From Acetobacter oeni (GTDB lineage Bacteria; Pseudomonadota; Alphaproteobacteria; Acetobacterales; Acetobacteraceae): a stretch of 64,000 nt of DNA. The notes under the pieces were generated by a model. The model saw nothing but the letters and a program-made list of their open reading frames with translations. It searched no databases and had not been told where the DNA came from. A program made the translations under genes and the position numbers. Of the stretch, positions 43,801-53,114 are shown piece by piece. Every line of letters starts with the position of its first letter. The stretch's first letter is position 1. Location of the stretch: NCBI RefSeq assembly GCF_011516825.1, contig NZ_WOTA01000001.1, positions 62,001-126,000 of the forward strand. The letters are read 5' to 3'.

Positions 43801-46752
43801 CTAGTCATCAGCACCCCGGCCAATCAGAACCTTGCGCCGTCCTACATGGTCTGCGCCGCTGACGATACCATTCTTCTCCATCTGCTCGATCAGTTTGGCG
43901 GCACGATTGTAGCCGATCGACAGATGTCTCTGAACAAACGATGTCGAGGCCTTGCCTTCCCGGATAACGACGGCAACCGCCTTATCATACAGGCTGGAAT
44001 CACCATCAGATGCGGTGCCGGCATCAAACGGACCGCTTGCCGTATCTTCCTCACGCTCCGAAATGACATCCTCGTCGTAGATCGGCTCACCCTGTTCCTG
44101 CAGGAAGTGGACGACCGCCTCAACTTCGCTGTCCGCGACAAACGGACCATGAACACGGGTGACACGACCGCCCCCCTGCATGAAAAGCATGTCGCCCTGG
44201 CCAAGAAGCTGCTCTGCTCCCTGTTCACCAAGAATGGTCCGGCTGTCGAATTTGCTGATTACCTGGAAGGAAATACGGGTCGGAAAGTTCGCCTTGATGG
44301 TGCCGGTAATCACGTCCACAGACGGACGCTGCGTCGCCATGATCACATGGATACCCGCCGCGCGCGCTTTCTGAGCCAGCCTTTGCACGGCCGCATCGAT
44401 TTCCTTGCCCGCCGTCATCATCAGGTCGGCCATTTCGTCGATTACAACGACGATAAACGGCAGCGCCTCAAGCGTCAGAGACTGTTCTTCAAAAATCGGA
44501 TTGCCGGTTTCCGGATCATACCCGGTCTGAACGCGCCGGGTCACCTCTTCGCCACGGTCTCTCACCTGCGCCGCCCGCTCATTATAACCGGCGATATTAC
44601 GCACCTGAAGATGTGACATCGCGCGGTAACGGCGGTCCATCTCACGCACGACCCATTTCAGCGCCGCGACAGCCTTGGGCGGCTCTGTGACGACCGGCGT
44701 CAACAGATGAGGAATGCCGTCATAAATCGAAAGTTCCAGAACCTTCGGATCGATCATGATGAGCCGGCATTCATCCGGAGAATGACGAAACAGCAGCGAC
44801 AGGATCATCGAGTTGATCCCCACCGACTTACCCGACCCGGTCGTGCCGGCTACCAGAAGGTGCGGCATTTTCGCCAGGTCGCTGAACACCGGTTCGCCGG
44901 CAATATCCTTGCCGAGCGCAAGCTCCAGACGACCGGTCGTACCGGTCCATTCAGGCCGGTTGAACAGCTCCGACAGATAAACCGTCTCACGCACGGCATT
45001 CGGAACCTCAATACCGATCACATTGCGTCCGGGAACGGTCGCGATACGTACGCTGAGGACCGAAAGAGAGCGCGCGACGTCATCAGCCAGACCGATCACT
45101 CGGGCAGACCGGATCCCCGGCGCCGGCTCAAGCTCATACAATGTCACGACCGGGCCAGGGTGCAGATCGACAATGGTGCCCTGTACGCCAAAATCCGCCA
45201 GCACGGTCTCCAGCAGGCGCGCATTCGCCTCCAGCACCTCCCGGCTCGGCCCGGCCTCCGCCCGTGATTCCGGCACAGGACGCAACAGGGAAACAGGGGG
45301 AAGTGACCACCCGGTGCCGTTCGTGGAGGGCGGGGAGGCCCGTTCGGATGGCTTTGCCGATGCAGCCCCGGATTCAGCTTCCTGACGTCCACCGAACAGG
45401 CGGGACAGAAGAGATTTCCTCTGCCCGTCCTCGGTCGCCTGGTGGTCATCAGGTATCTCGCGCGGAGGCGCAGGCGGACGAGACGGTTGCGGACTGTGGC
45501 GCGCAGGTTCTGCTGAAGCAGGCGTTTCAGAGAAGCGCGAGGCTTCTGCGGAGATCTGTTGTGGAACGGATACGGAATTTTCCGTTGCAGGTCCTGGCAG
45601 CGAGATCGGCGGCGCGTCTTTTTCAGCAGTTGCCGGGGTCGAAACCGGCATGCGTCCCCGTGGCCGGTTCGCCGGAAGAGACCCGGCAGGAGGCGCGGAA
45701 ATCACAGAGAGTTCCTGGCCTGCCGCATTGTTATCAGCGCCAGACAATTCCCGGCCGGTGATCAGGGCGGGCGACAGATCGGAACGCTGTGACGTCGCAG
45801 CCGTCGCCGGAGCCGGAGCCGGCTGAGAGGGGGCGGGACGGAGAGAAGCGGGCGCAGTCCGTGTTATTGTTGTCTGCGCAGTGTCAGGTTTGCGTGGCGA
45901 CCAGTGCTGCTGTCCACGCGCAGAGACTTCGGTAAACACCGCTTCTCCGGATCGTGCATCTGCACCCGAACCGGCAATGGTCCCCTGCGCCAGACCCCGC
46001 CTCTGCCGGGCAATGATCGATTGCGCCAGCCGGCCAGGCTGCCGTCCGAGAAAAAGAGAAGCTGTCGCAACAGCTCTGCCGATTGCCTGCCATTCCCGTC
46101 GATCCAGCCCGAAAGCCAGAGCCCCCAGGAGAATAGCAAGCACCAGCCCGAGCAGCCAGATAATAACACCGCCAGCCGGGCCGATCGCGGATGTGCCGGC
46201 AGCCAGCGCCGCAGTGGCCGTCGTCGATCCGATCCCGCCGCCAATGCCGGAATCAGCAGGCCAAGCAGGCGCGTGAATCGCTGTGATAAGCAGAGGAATT
46301 GCTGCGACGAGCGCACCACAGACGGGTAAAAGACACATCAGTGCGATCGCGCGCAGCCAGATGACACTCAGCCCGCGATGACGAAAAATTCGCCAGCCCC
46401 AGGCGCCCAGAGCGATGACCGGGACAGCCGTGGCAATACCGAACGCCTGAATCAGTGCATCAGCCAGCCAGGCACCGGGCCATCCCAGAAGATTGGTTGC
46501 CTGACGGGATGTCGCAACATTGGATGACGGATCAAGCGGATCGTAGCTCCAGAAGGTTGCCGCCAGAGCAAGCGCCAGCACCCAGAGCACGATACCTCCC
46601 ACTTCGTCTCCGCGGCGCCGAAGAGACGTCTTCAGCGCGGGGGACGACAGATCGGGCGTGGTGAGACGACTGAGACGCGCCAAGTAACCGGTCCTGACTT
46701 CATAGGTTGCACTCAAAATACTGCGCACGATCTCCGCGCACAGCACGACCAT
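43801..46752 (-). CDS. ftsK: DNA translocase FtsK
   Basis: A 983-residue septum-anchored DNA motor for chromosome segregation. Four membrane segments lie within the first 220 residues. A proline/alanine-rich linker of about 250 residues leads to the motor, with Walker [13 protein letters not shown] (lysine about 642) and Walker [13 protein letters not shown]. The C-terminal gamma winged helix, [24 protein letters not shown], binds KOPS sites. Length and order match family members with a short linker. The start is the first ATG of the frame, so a shorter N-terminus is possible. Confidence 0.95.
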   Translation of the reverse strand: MVVLCAEIVRSILSATYEVRTGYLARLSRLTTPDLSSPALKTSLRRRGDEVGGIVLWVLALALAATFWSYDPLDPSSNVATSRQATNLLGWPGAWLADALIQAFGIATAVPVIALGAWGWRIFRHRGLSVIWLRAIALMCLLPVCGALVAAIPLLITAIHAPAWPADSGIGGGIGSTTATAALAAGTSAIGPAGGVIIWLLGLVLAILLGALAFGLDRREWQAIGRAVATASLFLGRQPGRLAQSIIARQRRGLAQGTIAGSGADARSGEAVFTEVSARGQQHWSPRKPDTAQTTITRTAPASLRPAPSQPAPAPATAATSQRSDLSPALITGRELSGADNNAAGQELSVISAPPAGSLPANRPRGRMPVSTPATAEKDAPPISLPGPATENSVSVPQQISAEASRFSETPASAEPARHSPQPSRPPAPPREIPDDHQATEDGQRKSLLSRLFGGRQEAESGAASAKPSERASPPSTNGTGWSLPPVSLLRPVPESRAEAGPSREVLEANARLLETVLADFGVQGTIVDLHPGPVVTLYELEPAPGIRSARVIGLADDVARSLSVLSVRIATVPGRNVIGIEVPNAVRETVYLSELFNRPEWTGTTGRLELALGKDIAGEPVFSDLAKMPHLLVAGTTGSGKSVGINSMILSLLFRHSPDECRLIMIDPKVLELSIYDGIPHLLTPVVTEPPKAVAALKWVVREMDRRYRAMSHLQVRNIAGYNERAAQVRDRGEEVTRRVQTGYDPETGNPIFEEQSLTLEALPFIVVVIDEMADLMMTAGKEIDAAVQRLAQKARAAGIHVIMATQRPSVDVITGTIKANFPTRISFQVISKFDSRTILGEQGAEQLLGQGDMLFMQGGGRVTRVHGPFVADSEVEAVVHFLQEQGEPIYDEDVISEREEDTASGPFDAGTASDGDSSLYDKAVAVVIREGKASTSFVQRHLSIGYNRAAKLIEQMEKNGIVSGADHVGRRKVLIGRGADD

Positions 46753-46866
46753 ACCCCGTTCCCTGTCCGTTCAGAAAGGCAGGATGATGGCCGGTCATAA
46801 TTATATGTCGAAATGCGAAAAAAATTTGAACATTGACGGATAAAGCTGCCGAAGGGATCGCCGGGA

Positions 46867-46913
46867 ACCGGAAGAACAGCCGTCAGACCCGATCTGACCC
46901 TGACGGCTCCGGT
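46867..46913 (-). terminator. Hairpin after the sugar porter gene
   Basis: AGCCGTCAG at 46878-46886 pairs with CTGACGGCT at 46900-46908, and the outer ACCGG/CCGGT at 46867-46871 and 46909-46913 can extend the stem across an internal loop. It lies just downstream of the MFS stop on the minus strand, but no T-tract follows. It may be a weak terminator. Confidence 0.35.
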
Positions 46914-46926
46914 CTCTGAAACAGCG

Positions 46927-48402
46927 TCAGTTCGCCGCTTTATACGCGATTGAAGGGTTCTCGCCGAGATGCGGACGGAACGTGTCGTCCCGAAGGGAGG
47001 TCTCAATATCTTCCAGTGTGGCCCCGGCTGTCTCAGGGACGAAAAACAGGACGAACAGCACGCAGGCAAGATTCACCCCCGCATAGACCCACATCGTGCC
47101 TCCCAGCGAAATCAGCGTGACCAGGGGCAGCGCGGTTCGCGTGACCAGGTAATCACTTCCCCACAGCACGGCGGCATGAAGACTGGTTGCCGCTCCGCGC
47201 ATAGGGAGCGGGAACATTTCCGCGCCGATCAGCCAGCCCACGACCTGAATGCCGCCGGAGTTAAAGAGCATGAACAGCAGCAGGAACGCGACTGTCGCGT
47301 AACTCCCGACAGAGCCCTTATCAGGGTGGATGGCAAACATGATGCCAAGCCCGATCAGACTTATGACCGACCCGGGCCCCATGATCAGAACCAGCCGCCG
47401 GCGCCCGATCCGGTCAACAAAAAGGCAGCCCAGCAGTGTCATGATACAATAAACGATCGACACGCCAAGGCTCGCCAGCAGTGCCGAAGAGGCACCAAAG
47501 CCCGCATCCGACAGGAATGTCGGCGTATAGTAGATCATCATTTCAAGACCACCGGCCTGCGTAAAAAACGCAATCCCGAGCGCGGCAATCAGAGCCGGAC
47601 GCACCCAGGGAAGGGCAAGCCCTTTCCAGCCACGCTCATCATCATCAATTCCGCTGGTATTCTCATGAATCTCATGGATTTCACGACGAATCTGCTTCCG
47701 GCTCGACCGGACACGGCTGAGCTGCTCAATCGCCGATCCTATGCCTTCGTTTTCCGCCGTCCAGCGAGGGCTTTTAGGCAGAAAAAACATTGAGATAAAG
47801 ACAAACGCAGCCGGCAACGCGGCGATCGAAACCATGGGGCGCCAGCCCCATGCGTCACGCATCGCAAAGCCCACGACATTGGCCAGAAAAATACCGATGC
47901 CAATGGCGACATTGAACATTGTGACAAGCTGTCCGCGTCTGTCATGGGGCGCGAGTTCGGAGATGTAAGTCGGGACAACTTGGGTCGCGCCACCGACAGC
48001 AATGCCCAGAAAGACACGCGCGGCGACAAGCAAAGTCACATCGGGTGCCAGCGAACAGGCAATGGCGCCAACAACAAAAATAGCGGTCACGACGATAACG
48101 GTCGTGCGTCGTCCGAATTTTTCCGAGAACCATCCCGTCACAACCGCGCCGAGTGTCGCGCCGATCAGAATTGCGGAAGCAACAGTGGCCTGCATTCCGG
48201 TATCGAGGTGAAACTCCTTCGTCATAAGCAGAAGAGCGCCGGAAATGATGCCGGTATCGTATCCATAGAGGCCGCCGCATATTGCGGCCACGGTGGCTGC
48301 GATCCAGAGAGTCCGATGGGCGTGAGGTGAAATTTCTGCTGCGTCGACGGCGTTTGTAATATTTTTTGAGACACGAGCAGGGGAACCTGATGACACTTCC
48401 AA
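46927..48402 (-). CDS. MFS sugar:proton symporter (sugar porter family)
   Basis: A 491-residue inner-membrane transporter with about 12 hydrophobic segments. Family signatures are GGLYGYDTGIISGAL in the first segment, FGRRTT after the second, RVFLGIAVGGATQVVPTYISELAP, LPKSPRW at the central loop, and DRIGRR in the second half. It should import a hexose or pentose with protons; the exact sugar is unclear. It lies 29 bases downstream of selO on the same strand, so the two may share a transcript. Confidence 0.9.
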   Translation of the reverse strand: MEVSSGSPARVSKNITNAVDAAEISPHAHRTLWIAATVAAICGGLYGYDTGIISGALLLMTKEFHLDTGMQATVASAILIGATLGAVVTGWFSEKFGRRTTVIVVTAIFVVGAIACSLAPDVTLLVAARVFLGIAVGGATQVVPTYISELAPHDRRGQLVTMFNVAIGIGIFLANVVGFAMRDAWGWRPMVSIAALPAAFVFISMFFLPKSPRWTAENEGIGSAIEQLSRVRSSRKQIRREIHEIHENTSGIDDDERGWKGLALPWVRPALIAALGIAFFTQAGGLEMMIYYTPTFLSDAGFGASSALLASLGVSIVYCIMTLLGCLFVDRIGRRRLVLIMGPGSVISLIGLGIMFAIHPDKGSVGSYATVAFLLLFMLFNSGGIQVVGWLIGAEMFPLPMRGAATSLHAAVLWGSDYLVTRTALPLVTLISLGGTMWVYAGVNLACVLFVLFFVPETAGATLEDIETSLRDDTFRPHLGENPSIAYKAAN

Positions 48403-48431
48403 AAGGAGTCCTTTCGATATTGTAATAACAG

Positions 48432-49865
48432 TCAGCCGGCCGGAGGGCCTCCGGTCCGAAGGGCATCCGACATAACGCCGATGCGATCCAGAACGGCGTC
48501 AAGAGCTGTCCAGTCGTTGTCGGTGCTCAGCGCAGACCACAACGTCTCAACCGTTCCGATCAGCATGTCACAAGGTATTTCAGAATTGAAATATATGTGA
48601 CTAACAGTAACACCCGGAGCAGGCTCCCGGGCATCAAGCAACGCACGAACAGGCTGAAAATCAGGCCGGGAATAAAACGCAGCCTGCGGAGAAGCCATGG
48701 CCCGTCCGGCACTGACAGTGCCACCATACCAGTCAAACGGGAGGGCAGGAAAGGGTATTCCGGACTCTTCCATGAACAGCGTGACCGCATGACGCAGAGC
48801 GCGATCATCATCCGTGCTCCGCGCAGCAACCCCCAGCCTGCGGCACCAGGCCACGTCGAGTTCTGATTCATACAGAGCAGGAAAGGCGGCAAGAATTTCG
48901 CTCAGAGAAGCATGAGGGGCTGTCTCCAGAAGACATTCGGCCAGCCGCGCAAGAGACCACAGCAGAGCCTGCGGCTGCCGGCCGTAAGAATACAAACCGC
49001 TGTGATCGAAATAAGCCGCTACGAAATCCGGTTCGAATCGCGGCAGAAACCGCCACGGACCGTAATCGAAGCTCTCTCCGGTGATGGCAATGTTATCGGT
49101 ATTCAGAACCCCATGCACAAATCCAGCAGCCATCCATTGCGCCCCGACCCGCGCAACCTTTGCACAGACCGCCTCAAAGAGAAGCAGCGCGGCGTTGTCT
49201 TCCGCTCCGACCGTGATGTCCGGATAGTAAGTCTCCAGCACATAGGTCACCAGCTTCGGGATCTCCGCCGTGTCACCCAGAGCCGCCAGCCGCTGAAAGG
49301 TGCCGATCCGGATGTGGGAATGACTCAGTCTTACAAGAACGGCCGAACGGGTTGGCGACGGTTCGTCATGCCGCTCCAGATTTTCGCCGGTCTCGATCAG
49401 ACTGAAAGCGCGGGACGTTTCGACCCCAAGCCCTTCCAGCATGGAAGCCGCCAGAATCTCACGCACACCGCCTTTCAGAGTCAGCCGTCCGTCGCCGCCG
49501 CGTGACCACGGTGTGCGGCCGCTGCCTTTCGTACCGAGGTCAAGCAGCCGCCCGTCGCTGTCACGCAACTGTGCAAAGAGAAAGCCGCGCCCGTCGCCAA
49601 GATCCGGATTGTACTGACGAAACTGATGGCCGTGATATCGCAGCGCCAGCGGATGCGGCAGAGAACCCGGCAACGGCGAGAACCGGCCAAAATGGTCAAC
49701 CCATTCCGTGTCCGTCAGCGTGTCGAGGCCGACAGTCGCCGCCGCTCTCCGGTTCCTGTAGCGCAGAATATGCTCGGGAAATGTCGCCGGTTCCACGACA
49801 TCGTAAAATATATCGCCAAGCTTCGTATGGTCTGTCGCTGGCCGGTACGCAGGTGAAAATGGCAT
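48432..49865 (-). CDS. selO: Protein adenylyltransferase SelO
   Basis: A 477-residue SelO/YdiU pseudokinase-fold enzyme that AMPylates proteins. Length matches the bacterial form. ALRYHGHQFRQYNPDLGDGRGFLF is the N-terminal motif in pieces, GTKGSGRTPWSRGGDGRLTLKGGVRE the nucleotide-binding part, and VLNTDNIAITGESFDYGPW the metal-binding region. There is no sign of a selenocysteine in the C-terminus, as expected in bacteria. Known relatives respond to oxidative stress. It is divergent from the DUF3311/SSS pair. Confidence 0.93.
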   Translation of the reverse strand: MPFSPAYRPATDHTKLGDIFYDVVEPATFPEHILRYRNRRAAATVGLDTLTDTEWVDHFGRFSPLPGSLPHPLALRYHGHQFRQYNPDLGDGRGFLFAQLRDSDGRLLDLGTKGSGRTPWSRGGDGRLTLKGGVREILAASMLEGLGVETSRAFSLIETGENLERHDEPSPTRSAVLVRLSHSHIRIGTFQRLAALGDTAEIPKLVTYVLETYYPDITVGAEDNAALLLFEAVCAKVARVGAQWMAAGFVHGVLNTDNIAITGESFDYGPWRFLPRFEPDFVAAYFDHSGLYSYGRQPQALLWSLARLAECLLETAPHASLSEILAAFPALYESELDVAWCRRLGVAARSTDDDRALRHAVTLFMEESGIPFPALPFDWYGGTVSAGRAMASPQAAFYSRPDFQPVRALLDAREPAPGVTVSHIYFNSEIPCDMLIGTVETLWSALSTDNDWTALDAVLDRIGVMSDALRTGGPPAG

Positions 49866-49955
49866 CGGATCATCTCTCCGGCAAATCTATTGACTTCATG
49901 TATGACACTTCTGCAGTGTCTGAAGGGCCAAAACAAAAGAACAAGCGGTCGCTTC

Positions 49956-50135
49956 ATGAAAATCTTTAACATATTGCTGCTGGCCCCGTTTGCGGGCCTG
50001 CTCTGGGTGCCCTTCTATAACCTGCAGGGGCCGGTTCTGTTCGGATTTCCTTTTTTCTACTGGTATCAGTTTGCCTGGGTGCCTGTAACGTCTGTGCTGA
50101 TCTGGCTCGCCTGGAAAAAGGGAGCGCGGGCATGA
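49956..50135 (+). CDS. DUF3311 small membrane protein
   Basis: Starting at ATG 49956 gives 59 residues, MKIFNILLLAPFAGLLWVPFY at the front and two membrane segments. DUF3311 proteins are usually coded just upstream of SSS-family permeases and may act as an accessory subunit. Here the stop overlaps the permease ATG in ATGA, which supports translational coupling. A longer frame upstream to 49890 is not supported by family length. Confidence 0.85.
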   Translation: MKIFNILLLAPFAGLLWVPFYNLQGPVLFGFPFFYWYQFAWVPVTSVLIWLAWKKGARA

Positions 50136-51661
50136 ACGGAGTTCCGGCTGCGGACACGCTTGCCCTTGTTGTTTTTATCGCATTTTTCGGCATCACAATC
50201 ATCCTCGGAAGTACCGTCTCGCACTGGCGAGGCCTGCTTTCAGGCGGAAAAAAGAAATCTCCTGCTCCCGGTTCGTCCGGCGGGCATGGGCAGGACGCTC
50301 ATGGCAATGAAGACTGGGGGCTGGGCGGTCGTCAGTTCGGCCCCTGGATCACATGGTTCCTGGTCGGCGGCGATTTCTACACAGCCTATACCGTGATCGC
50401 TGTTCCGGCTCTGGTTTACGCTGTCGGTGCGTATGGGTTCTTTGCGCTTCCATACACGATCATCGTCTATCCGTTTATCTTCGTCGTCATGCCGCGTCTC
50501 TGGAAAATAGCCCGCGACGGCGGCCATGCGACGGCCGCCGATATCATCCGCGCCCGCTTCGGCAGCCGCACCCTGGAACTGGCTGTCGCCATTTCCGGCC
50601 TGGTTGCCGTCATGCCTTATATTGCTCTCCAGCTCATTGGCATCCGCACCGTCGTGCAGGCCCTCGGTCTGCCCGGCGATATTCCACTGGTAATCGCGTT
50701 CGTGTCGCTGGCGGCCTACACCTGGCTGGGCGGCCTTCATGCACCGGCATTCACGGCCTTTATTAAGGATGTGATGATTTATATTGCGGTCATTGCAGCC
50801 GTCACCCTCGTTCCTCTTAAACTTGGTGGCTACGGGCATATGTTCAGTCTGATGAATACTATTCTGCCGCCACCCGACGATACGCATGTTCTGAAACCCG
50901 GCCAGCTTGTGCCTTACGCCACGCTGGCCCTGTCCTCGGCACTGGCAGCTTTCCTTTACCCGCACACACTGACGGGCATTCTGGCTGCGAAATCAGAAAA
51001 TACGGTGCGTCAGAACGCTGTCTATCTGCCGATTTACACAATCGTGCTGGGCCTGATCGCCATGCTCGGGATGATGGCGCACGTGGCGGGAATCGACACG
51101 CAGATAAGCTCGCTGGTCGTTCCGCTACTGTTCCTTAAGCTCTTTCCGGACTGGTTTGCCGGCTTCGCTTTTGCCGCAATCGCCATCGGCGCGCTGGTTC
51201 CGGCTGCGGTCATGGCCATCGGCGCAGCCAATCTGCTGACACACAATGTCCTGCCGAAACGCTGTGACACCGTCACAGGCAGTCGTGTCGCGGCTTTTGT
51301 CGTAAAGCTCGGGGCATTGCTCTGCGTCCTGTTTCTCAACGCGCAGTTCGCCATTGACCTGCAATTGCTGGGCAGCGTCATTATTCTGCAAACATTCCCG
51401 GCGCTCGTTCTTGGCCTCTTTCGGATCAGTTATTCTGTCATCGGAATGACAGCCGGGTGGGCGGCGGGCATGGTCACCGGCCTCGGAATATGCTGGATGG
51501 ATGGTCTCAGGCCAGTCCACACCCTGACTTTCTCCGGCTATTCCGAACTCGTTTCAACCGGCCTCATTGCCCTCGCCGTGAATATCACCGTGGTCGCAGT
51601 CTTTACGGCGCTCCGGCATTTTGCTCCCGGAGCAGCGATCGCAAATCAGTCCGCTAAATAA
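50132..51661 (+). CDS. Sodium:solute symporter (monocarboxylate permease type)
   Basis: A 509-residue SSS-family transporter with about 13 hydrophobic segments. After the first segment comes a basic and glycine-rich insertion (GGKKKS to GLGGRQFGPW), then GGDFYTAYTVIAVPALVYAVGAYGF, GHATAADIIRARFGSRTLELAVAISG and ATLALSSALAAFLYPHTLTGILAAKSE, all consistent with a MctP-like permease. MctP relatives take up lactate, pyruvate and alanine. Substrate here is inference. Confidence 0.87.
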   Translation: MNGVPAADTLALVVFIAFFGITIILGSTVSHWRGLLSGGKKKSPAPGSSGGHGQDAHGNEDWGLGGRQFGPWITWFLVGGDFYTAYTVIAVPALVYAVGAYGFFALPYTIIVYPFIFVVMPRLWKIARDGGHATAADIIRARFGSRTLELAVAISGLVAVMPYIALQLIGIRTVVQALGLPGDIPLVIAFVSLAAYTWLGGLHAPAFTAFIKDVMIYIAVIAAVTLVPLKLGGYGHMFSLMNTILPPPDDTHVLKPGQLVPYATLALSSALAAFLYPHTLTGILAAKSENTVRQNAVYLPIYTIVLGLIAMLGMMAHVAGIDTQISSLVVPLLFLKLFPDWFAGFAFAAIAIGALVPAAVMAIGAANLLTHNVLPKRCDTVTGSRVAAFVVKLGALLCVLFLNAQFAIDLQLLGSVIILQTFPALVLGLFRISYSVIGMTAGWAAGMVTGLGICWMDGLRPVHTLTFSGYSELVSTGLIALAVNITVVAVFTALRHFAPGAAIANQSAK

Positions 51662-52040
51662 TCGGTCTGAGTAAAATCCGCGAGACCCGCTTCCATCGGG
51701 TCCGCGCGATTTCCAGATCAACCCTGACCGTAGATATCAACTCCGGCCTTTCGGTGCTGACTCCGAATTGTTGCTGTCCGGTGCAGAGTATTTTTCTGCG
51801 GGACATGCAGCTCCGGCAACCGGACCGTGTTCGCGCATCCTTCGGGAAATAACGCCCGGATTGCATCGTCATTCCATCTCACATGCAGCAGCCCGTGCTC
51901 GTCCGAGGGAACGTCCGCGGCAATGCCGCGTAATATTTCCAAAGGCAGAGCCATGAAAACATCGGCGGTCCCCGAGGCTGTCGAACGGGTGTCGCATGCT
52001 TTGCCCGAGACGCGGCCACCGGAACCGGAAAGGACATTGC
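51662..52040. other. Intergenic region between the SSS permease and the Tat-SDR gene
   Basis: The first 50 bases hold a terminator-like hairpin. The rest has no convincing gene on the + strand. On the minus strand a 78-codon frame (51718-51954) begins MALPLEILRGIAADVPSDE and is open further upstream. It has protein-like composition but no ribosome binding site or recognisable family. It is best treated as unproven. Confidence 0.35.
51679..51706 (+). terminator. Terminator-like hairpin after the SSS permease
   Basis: CGCG-A-GACCCG at 51679-51689 pairs with CGGGTC-CGCG at 51697-51706 except for one bulged A, with a 7-base loop. It begins 18 bases after the permease stop. The following sequence is CGATTTCC, a weak T-tract. 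Confidence 0.5.
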
Positions 52041-53078
52041 ATGAGCGATGACAACGAAACGCATGACAGCGCCCGTCGTACTCTGTTCAAAGTCGCGGGC
52101 GCTGCCGCCGTTGCCGGTGTTCCGCTGGTCGCCGGTAACAGGGCAGCCGCACAGAATAGTGCCGCAGCTCCGGAAGGACATCCGGGCGGTGCCGGACCGC
52201 TGAAAGATCCGCGTGAGCTTTACGTGCATTCGCCGTTCCAGGCGCAGCCGCAGCCCTGGCCCGGCCTCGCTTCGAAAATGATCCCGCGTCCCGACCATGG
52301 CGAAACAACCTATCGCGGAAGCGGCAGGCTGGCAGGGCGTAAAGCTCTGATCACAGGCGGAGATTCCGGACTCGGACGCGCCACCGCGATCGCCTACGCC
52401 AGAGAAGGTGCCGATGTCGCGATCAACTATCTTCCGGCTGAGGAAAGCGACGCCCGTGAGGTCGGTGAACTCGTGCAGCAGGCAGGACGGAAATTCGTCG
52501 CACTGCCTGGCGATATCCGTCATGAGTCTTTCTGCAAAAAACTCGTAAAGCAGGCTGCCGATAAGCTTGGCGGTCTCGATATCTTTGTTAACTGCGCCGG
52601 ACGTCAGCATGCCTATGACGATGTGCTCGAGCTGACGACGGAAGATTTCGACTGGACCCTGAAAACCAATCTCTATGCCCTGTTCTGGCTGACAAAAGCC
52701 GCCGTTCCGCTGATGCCACCCGGCTCGGCCATGGTCTTCACCAGTTCGACAAATGCCTATAATCCGTCGCCGAATATCCTCGATTATTCAATGACAAAGG
52801 CCGGGATCGCTGACTACGCCAAAGGTCTGGCAAAACAGCTCATTCCCCGGGGAATCCGTGTCAATGCCGTAGCCCCCGGGCCGTTCTGGACAGCGCTGCA
52901 GGTCAGCGGTGGCCAGTCCATGGCAAATGTCGAGAAATTCGGCGATTCCGTTCCGCTCGGGCGCCCGGGGCAGCCTGCCGAAATCGCGCCGGTCTTCGTC
53001 ATGCTGGCTTCGACCGAATCCAGCTACATGACAGGCCAGGTTGTCGGCATCAACGCCGGAAACGGCCTGCCCGGATAA
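52041..53078 (+). CDS. SDR oxidoreductase with Tat-like signal (YghA type)
   Basis: Starting at ATG 52041, after an AAAGGA sequence, gives 345 residues. The N-terminus has SARRTLFKVAGAAAVAGVPL, a twin-arginine-like signal ending near RAAAQ, so export to the periplasm is likely. The SDR core follows with TGGDSGLGRA cofactor binding and Y-SMT-K at the active site (DYSMTKAG). Related proteins such as YghA act on aldehydes or sugars. Substrate unknown. It is 36 bases ahead of the Rieske/FAD gene. Confidence 0.82.
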   Translation: MSDDNETHDSARRTLFKVAGAAAVAGVPLVAGNRAAAQNSAAAPEGHPGGAGPLKDPRELYVHSPFQAQPQPWPGLASKMIPRPDHGETTYRGSGRLAGRKALITGGDSGLGRATAIAYAREGADVAINYLPAEESDAREVGELVQQAGRKFVALPGDIRHESFCKKLVKQAADKLGGLDIFVNCAGRQHAYDDVLELTTEDFDWTLKTNLYALFWLTKAAVPLMPPGSAMVFTSSTNAYNPSPNILDYSMTKAGIADYAKGLAKQLIPRGIRVNAVAPGPFWTALQVSGGQSMANVEKFGDSVPLGRPGQPAEIAPVFVMLASTESSYMTGQVVGINAGNGLPG

Positions 53079-53114
53079 GGAAAACTCCCTGATGTCCTGC
53101 AAAGGAGACTGGCA

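Noticed and set aside
51879-52610. 243-codon minus-strand frame opposite the Tat-SDR gene
   Set aside because: It lies over a well-supported SDR and has no conserved motif.
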